This document shows, one piece after another, positions 5,423-8,041 of a stretch of DNA of 8,041 bases. Made by a program: the position numbers and the translations under genes. The stretch comes from Euryarchaeota archaeon SCGC AAA252-I15 (GTDB taxonomy: Archaea; Altiarchaeota; Altiarchaeia; IMC4; SCGC-AAA252-I15). Numbering within the stretch: the stretch's first letter is position 1; each line of letters opens with the position of its first letter. The stretch is taken from NCBI GenBank assembly GCA_000402775.1, contig AQSC01000041.1:1-8041 (forward strand), in the 5' to 3' direction. A model generated the notes under the pieces. That model was not told the origin of the DNA. It saw only the letters and a list, made by a program, of their open reading frames with translations, and searched no databases.

Positions 5423-5452
5423 GTCTTACTCCCAATATTAGGCCATATCAAG

Positions 5453-6361
5453 ATGAGTGTCGAAGAACTGGTCAAGGAGATAACATCCCTGAAAAAAGAG
5501 AGGAATGCCGTTTTATTATCCCACAATTATCAGTTGCCTTCCGTCCAAGATGTCGCGGATTTTTTAGGGGACTCATACGGCTTGAGCAAGAAGGCGCAGG
5601 AGATTGACGCCGACGTCATAGTTTTTTGCGGTGTCAAGTTCATGGCCGAGACCGCGGCAATACTATCTCCGGATAAGTTGGTTGTTATACCTGACATTTA
5701 CGCTGGATGTCCTCTCGCCGAGATGATTTCCGTTGCAAAGCTTCGCGAGCTTAAAGCCGCACACCCTGATGCCGCCACTGTAGCGTACGTTAACACTAAT
5801 GCTGATGTGAAGGCTGAAGTCGACGTATGCTGCACGTCATCTAATGCAATAAAAGTTGTGGAATCACTTGATGCTGAAGAGATCATTTTCGTCCCCGACA
5901 AGTATCTCGCAAACTACGTGTCGACTCAGGTCGACAAGAAGATTATACCCTGGGAAGGTTATTGTTCAACCCACGTGAAAATATTGGCCGACGACATTCT
6001 ACGGGAGAAGAAGGCTCACCCGAAAGCTTGCGTCATGGTCCACCCTGAATGCCGTGCCGAAGTCATAGAGCTTGCCGACAAGGTTTTGTCGACCGGCGGC
6101 ATGGTCGAAAACGCCCGGGATTCGAGTGCGACCGAATTTATCGTGGGGACTGAAGTTGGAATGATCCACCGTCTGAAAAAAGATATTCCTGGCAAGTCTT
6201 TCTATCCCGCGTCCGAACTTGCAGTCTGTCCGAACATGAAGCGGACCACTTTGGATAAGGTTGCCTGGTCGCTTAAGGAATTAAGGAATGTTGTTTCCAT
6301 ACCCGAGGATATTCGGCTTCGGGCCAGGGAGTCTATCGAGCGAATGCTTGAGATAATCTGA
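5453..6361 (+). CDS. nadA: Quinolinate synthase A
   Basis: NadA condenses iminoaspartate with dihydroxyacetone phosphate to quinolinate in de novo NAD synthesis, using a 4Fe-4S cluster. The protein is 302 residues, the usual length for the short archaeal/bacterial form. The three cluster cysteines are in place: C86 in YAGCPLA, C171 in EGYCSTH and C259 in LAVCPNMK. Other conserved blocks are LLSHNYQLPSVQDVADFLGDS (21-41), FCGVKFMAETA (58-68), YVNTNADVKAEVD (112-124), CTSSNA (127-132), HPEC (197-200) and the GTEVGM segment (232-237). The ATG at 5453 gives the expected N-terminus. The TtuA-like gene follows after 8 bases, so they form an operon. nadB and nadC are not in the window. Confidence 0.97.
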   Translation: MSVEELVKEITSLKKERNAVLLSHNYQLPSVQDVADFLGDSYGLSKKAQEIDADVIVFCGVKFMAETAAILSPDKLVVIPDIYAGCPLAEMISVAKLRELKAAHPDAATVAYVNTNADVKAEVDVCCTSSNAIKVVESLDAEEIIFVPDKYLANYVSTQVDKKIIPWEGYCSTHVKILADDILREKKAHPKACVMVHPECRAEVIELADKVLSTGGMVENARDSSATEFIVGTEVGMIHRLKKDIPGKSFYPASELAVCPNMKRTTLDKVAWSLKELRNVVSIPEDIRLRARESIERMLEII

Positions 6362-6369
6362 CCGCTTTT

Positions 6370-7230
6370 ATGAAAAGTTCTGACGGGAAATTTCTGAAGG
6401 AATTTGAAGAAAAGGTTTATTCAACGATAAAAAAACATAAGCTCATTAATCCAGATGATAATGTTTTGGTTGCTGTTTCCGGCGGGAAAGACTCGACTAC
6501 TACACTTTTTGTTTTGAAAAAATTGGGTTTCAATGTTTCCGGCATGATTATTGACCAGCTTCTTGGAGCATACTCCAAGAAAAATATTGGGAACATCAAA
6601 TCATTTTGCGCTGGCGAAGAAATTGAATTGCATGTAGTGCAAATGCGGGATGAATTCGGATGCTCGGTCTGCCACATGCAATCTGTTTTAGCGGATAAGG
6701 GAGTTCACATTAACGCGTGCACGATTTGCGGTGTGGTAAGGCGCAATATTTTAAACAAAAAGGGGAGGAAGCTTAAGGCGTCTTGCATTGCGACGGGACA
6801 CAACCTAGACGATGAAGCTCAAACAGTCTTTATGAACTTCATTCAAGGAAACGTAATGCAATCCGCACGGCTTGGTCCGAAAACGGGTCTATTATCTCAC
6901 AAGAAATTCATTCCCCGCATCAAGCCACTATATTTTTGCACTGAAGCGGAAACTGAAAGATACTCGAGACTCAATGAATTCCCAGTCGTCTACGATCCCT
7001 GCCCCTGTTCTTTAGACTCCTTTAGATCTGAAGTTAAGGGTATGCTAAACAGGTTGGAGGTTGAGAAGCCCGGCACTAAAAAAAACATCATTTACGGGTT
7101 TCTTAAAGTTCTGCCTGAATTGAAAAAACAGGTGACTTCAGGAGTAATATGTGAATGTGATTTGTGCGGTGAACCATCTAGTAAAAAAATCTGTAAAACT
7201 TGCGAGCTTCTCAGTCAACTCTCTTCGTGA
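6370..7230 (+). CDS. TtuA/Ncs6-type tRNA 2-thiolation enzyme
   Basis: A 286-residue PP-loop ATPase that activates a uridine (or cytidine) of tRNA by adenylation before sulfur insertion. Visible motifs are the PP-loop SGGKDS (37-42), the CxxC pair C117/C120 in ACTICGVVRR, ATGHNLDDEAQT (141-152), and DPCPCS with C211/C213, one of which should be the third ligand of the Fe-S cluster known in TtuA. A C-terminal zinc finger, CECDLCGEP...CKTCELL (261-280), is present. TtuA and Ncs6 proteins normally also carry an N-terminal zinc finger of two CxxC/H pairs before the KVRRTI-like helix. Here the protein starts directly at that helix (MKSSDGKFLKEFEEKVYSTI), and no such motif is encoded upstream. Which position is modified (U54 or U34) cannot be decided. 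The gene follows nadA by 8 bases, and its 3' end overlaps the convergent HxlR gene by 16 bases. Confidence 0.88.
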   Translation: MKSSDGKFLKEFEEKVYSTIKKHKLINPDDNVLVAVSGGKDSTTTLFVLKKLGFNVSGMIIDQLLGAYSKKNIGNIKSFCAGEEIELHVVQMRDEFGCSVCHMQSVLADKGVHINACTICGVVRRNILNKKGRKLKASCIATGHNLDDEAQTVFMNFIQGNVMQSARLGPKTGLLSHKKFIPRIKPLYFCTEAETERYSRLNEFPVVYDPCPCSLDSFRSEVKGMLNRLEVEKPGTKKNIIYGFLKVLPELKKQVTSGVICECDLCGEPSSKKICKTCELLSQLSS

Positions 7231-7640
7231 TTAGGGTTTCTCATCTGAGCGCATAATTCGCAGTCGAGGTCGGAGCAGTCGAATGTGTTTTTAGTGCCCC
7301 ATTTAATTCCGTACTTTTTGAATTCGTCGATTATTGTGCATGCGTCATGTCCTTTTTCGGTTAGTGAGTAGTATACTCGGGGCGGTGTTTGTTTTGAAAA
7401 GACTCGCCGTTTCACAATGTTGTCTTTCCCCATCTCTTTGAGTCTTTCAGACAGGACTTTTGCACTAATGTTTGTAAGTCTTTTTTTGATGTCCATGAAT
7501 CTCAGGCTTTTCTTCTTGCTGTAGAATATTTCCTTGATTATCAGTATCGTCCACCTTTTTCCGAGGATTTTTATTGTGTGTCTGATAGGGCAGAATTCCT
7601 CGGGGGATATATCAGTGGGTGGTTTTTTGTGTGAATTCAT
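7215..7640 (-). CDS. HxlR-family winged-helix transcription regulator
   Basis: A 141-residue protein with the complete HxlR winged helix-turn-helix. CPIRHTIKILGKRWTILIIKEI (17-38) has the family's N-terminal Cys17. The recognition helix is around ISAKVLSERLKEM (58-70), and the wing is PPRVYYSLTEKG (86-97). HxlR proteins act as dimers, and several respond to thiol or aldehyde stress through the conserved N-terminal Cys. Here there are extra cysteines at the C-terminus, DCSDLDCELC (C122, C127, C130), which could bind a metal or sense redox state. The ATG at 7640 has no Shine-Dalgarno, and the symmetric TATA element at 7664-7680 lies about 24-40 bases upstream, fitting a leaderless message. It is divergent to the micro-reading frame and MerT-like gene, the usual position for a local regulator of them or of itself. 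Confidence 0.93.
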   Translation of the reverse strand: MNSHKKPPTDISPEEFCPIRHTIKILGKRWTILIIKEIFYSKKKSLRFMDIKKRLTNISAKVLSERLKEMGKDNIVKRRVFSKQTPPRVYYSLTEKGHDACTIIDEFKKYGIKWGTKNTFDCSDLDCELCAQMRNPNHEES

Positions 7641-7711
7641 GGTTACTGTAAAGATACTTGACCTTTTAAATATTTAAATAACTAATTGATATCATGTTGA
7701 TAAAAGTAACC
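7641..7711. promoter_or_regulatory. Symmetric divergent promoter and candidate HxlR operator
   Basis: The gap between HxlR and the rightward genes has a symmetric design. GGTTACT (7641-7647) and its reverse complement AGTAACC (7705-7711) flank a very AT-rich centre. In the middle, TTTTAAATATTTAAATA (7664-7680) is nearly palindromic and can supply TATA boxes in both directions. An 8-bp palindrome TGATATCA lies at 7687-7694, where the rightward transcript should start. Dimeric HxlR proteins bind inverted repeats, so the palindrome or the outer repeat may be the operator. The elements are visible; their function is inferred. Confidence 0.5.
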
Positions 7712-7712
7712 T

Positions 7713-7745
7713 GGAGGTGTGACGATGGGACCTGGTTGTTGTTAA
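7713..7745 (+). CDS. Micro-reading frame MGPGCC with a near-perfect Shine-Dalgarno
   Basis: GGAGGTG (7713-7719) is the best Shine-Dalgarno site in the window and sits 5 bases before ATG 7725. That ATG opens a frame of only six codons, reading Met-Gly-Pro-Gly-Cys-Cys, ending in TAA (7743-7745). Its strong initiation context, promoter distance (about 50 bases from the symmetric TATA element) and Cys-Cys end suggest that ribosomes really initiate here. It could be a leader peptide controlling the MerT-like gene downstream, which also carries a Cys-Cys pair, or a very small thiol-containing peptide. I cannot name a known family. The Shine-Dalgarno is included in the coordinates given; the coding part is 7725-7745. 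Confidence 0.4.
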   Translation, partial: GGVTMGPGCC

Positions 7746-7758
7746 AGAATGGATTGAA

Positions 7759-7787
7759 TTTCTAATTTCTTCTTTTTATTTTTATAT
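7759..7787 (+). terminator. T-rich tract between the micro-frame and the MerT-like gene
   Basis: After the six-codon frame comes a pyrimidine-rich run ending in TTCTTCTTTTTATTTTTATAT. Archaeal RNA polymerase terminates at such T tracts, so part of the transcripts may stop here. It could instead contain a TATA box, but it lies only about 10-25 bases before the ATG at 7796, rather close for that. Confidence 0.4.
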
Positions 7788-7795
7788 GTTTTCAA

Positions 7796-7966
7796 ATGGA
7801 TTTCAAGGGAATTAAACTGGGATTTAAGGCTGCGATAATCTCGTCAAGCTGTTGCACTCTACCTCTAGCATTTGTGTTGGTGTTTGGTGTTTTGGGTGCT
7901 GGGAGCATGACTGCTGCTTTGAAGATTCCGAAATACAAGACTTATTTTATTACCTTGGTCGCCTGA
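7796..7966 (+). CDS. Short MerT-like membrane protein with a Cys-Cys pair
   Basis: A 56-residue protein: a basic, amphipathic start MDFKGIKLGFKA, a first span with SSSCCTLPLAFVLVFGVLG (C19, C20, then P23), a short loop and a segment PKYKTYFITLVA. The order of a Cys-Cys pair followed by Leu-Pro in the first membrane span, Gly-rich end of the span, and a P/K-Y-K-x-Y-F-I motif matches the first half of MerT, the mercuric ion transporter, in which the paired cysteines carry Hg(II). MerT proteins are about 115 residues with three spans, so this is short: it stops at TGA (7964-7966) where the second span would be developing. The frame stays open after that stop to the window end. There is no Shine-Dalgarno. 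Function could be metal or thiol related; mercury specificity is not shown. Confidence 0.6.
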   Translation: MDFKGIKLGFKAAIISSSCCTLPLAFVLVFGVLGAGSMTAALKIPKYKTYFITLVA

Positions 7967-8006
7967 ATACTGCGGGCTTTTAGCCCGCAGATGAAAGGCG
8001 ACCTTG
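7952..8006. repeat. Large hairpin over the MerT-like stop codon, flanked by 6-bp direct repeats
   Basis: An outer 8-bp stem GGTCGCCT/AGGCGACC (7957-7964/7996-8003) encloses a perfect 9-bp GC-rich stem CTGCGGGCT/AGCCCGCAG (7970-7978/7982-7990) with a TTT loop. The arms are joined by 5-base stretches on each side. The direct repeat ACCTTG occurs at 7952-7957 and 8001-8006. The TGA stop of the MerT-like gene begins in the left arm. It might be a palindromic mobile unit, a terminator-like structure or a translation control element. An ATG at 7991 in the same frame continues to the window end (MKGDLEFLGFLILFHTA), too short to call as a gene. Confidence 0.6.
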
Positions 8007-8041
8007 AATTTCTTGGGTTTCTAATTTTGTTCCATACGGCG

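Noticed and set aside
7970..7990. Bacterial-type SECIS element after the TGA of the MerT-like gene
   Set aside because: The TGA lies partly inside the outer stem, the apical loop is only TTT without the required G residues, and archaeal SECIS elements normally sit in untranslated regions.
1..8041. CRISPR array, transposase or rRNA gene
   Set aside because: No regularly spaced direct repeats, no DDE/HUH or TnpB-like frames and no rRNA-like sequence were seen on either strand.

Overview
The window comes from an archaeal genome. The evidence is a tRNA-Thr gene with an intron at the canonical archaeal 37/38 position, no encoded CCA and a U discriminator; a pyruvoyl-dependent arginine decarboxylase; a MEMO1-family protein; an archaeal-type NadA; a TtuA/Ncs6-type tRNA thiolase; and AT-rich TATA-like boxes about 25-36 bases before several start codons, with no Shine-Dalgarno site, as expected for leaderless archaeal transcripts. 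The lineage cannot be fixed from this stretch.

Layout. Bases 1-441 hold the 3' part of an AT-rich gene for an unrecognised, possibly surface, protein. A small zinc-ribbon gene (465-665) and tRNA-Thr(TGT) with an 82-nt intron (711-866) follow on the minus strand. Bases 867-1013 carry no gene but contain two clear hairpins. pdaD (minus) and the MEMO1-family gene (plus) diverge from a 37-bp shared promoter region. A 54-residue membrane protein gene (2352-2516, minus) ends 2 bases from the MEMO1 gene. Upstream of it, mazG and a polysaccharide deacetylase gene overlap with their stop and start codons. A short TatA-like gene diverges from mazG. Two small membrane-protein genes converge at 4214/4217. 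A YhaM-like OB-fold/HD nuclease gene has its own TATA box. nadA and a TtuA-like gene form a two-gene operon. An HxlR-type regulator (minus) closes the housekeeping part. It diverges from a tiny 6-codon reading frame with a near-perfect Shine-Dalgarno site and from a short MerT-like membrane protein with a Cys-Cys pair.

Functionally most of the window is housekeeping: agmatine supply, NAD synthesis, tRNA thiolation, NTP cleanup, RNA or nucleic-acid processing, and surface polysaccharide or export functions. nadA and the TtuA-like gene both encode predicted Fe-S enzymes. The least ordinary part is 7215-8041: a cysteine-bearing HxlR regulator, a symmetric promoter with an inverted repeat, a MGPGCC micro-reading frame, and a MerT-like gene whose stop codon lies inside a large hairpin flanked by 6-bp direct repeats. 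This looks like a small thiol- or metal-responsive module, but that is inference. I see no CRISPR array, transposase gene or replication origin.
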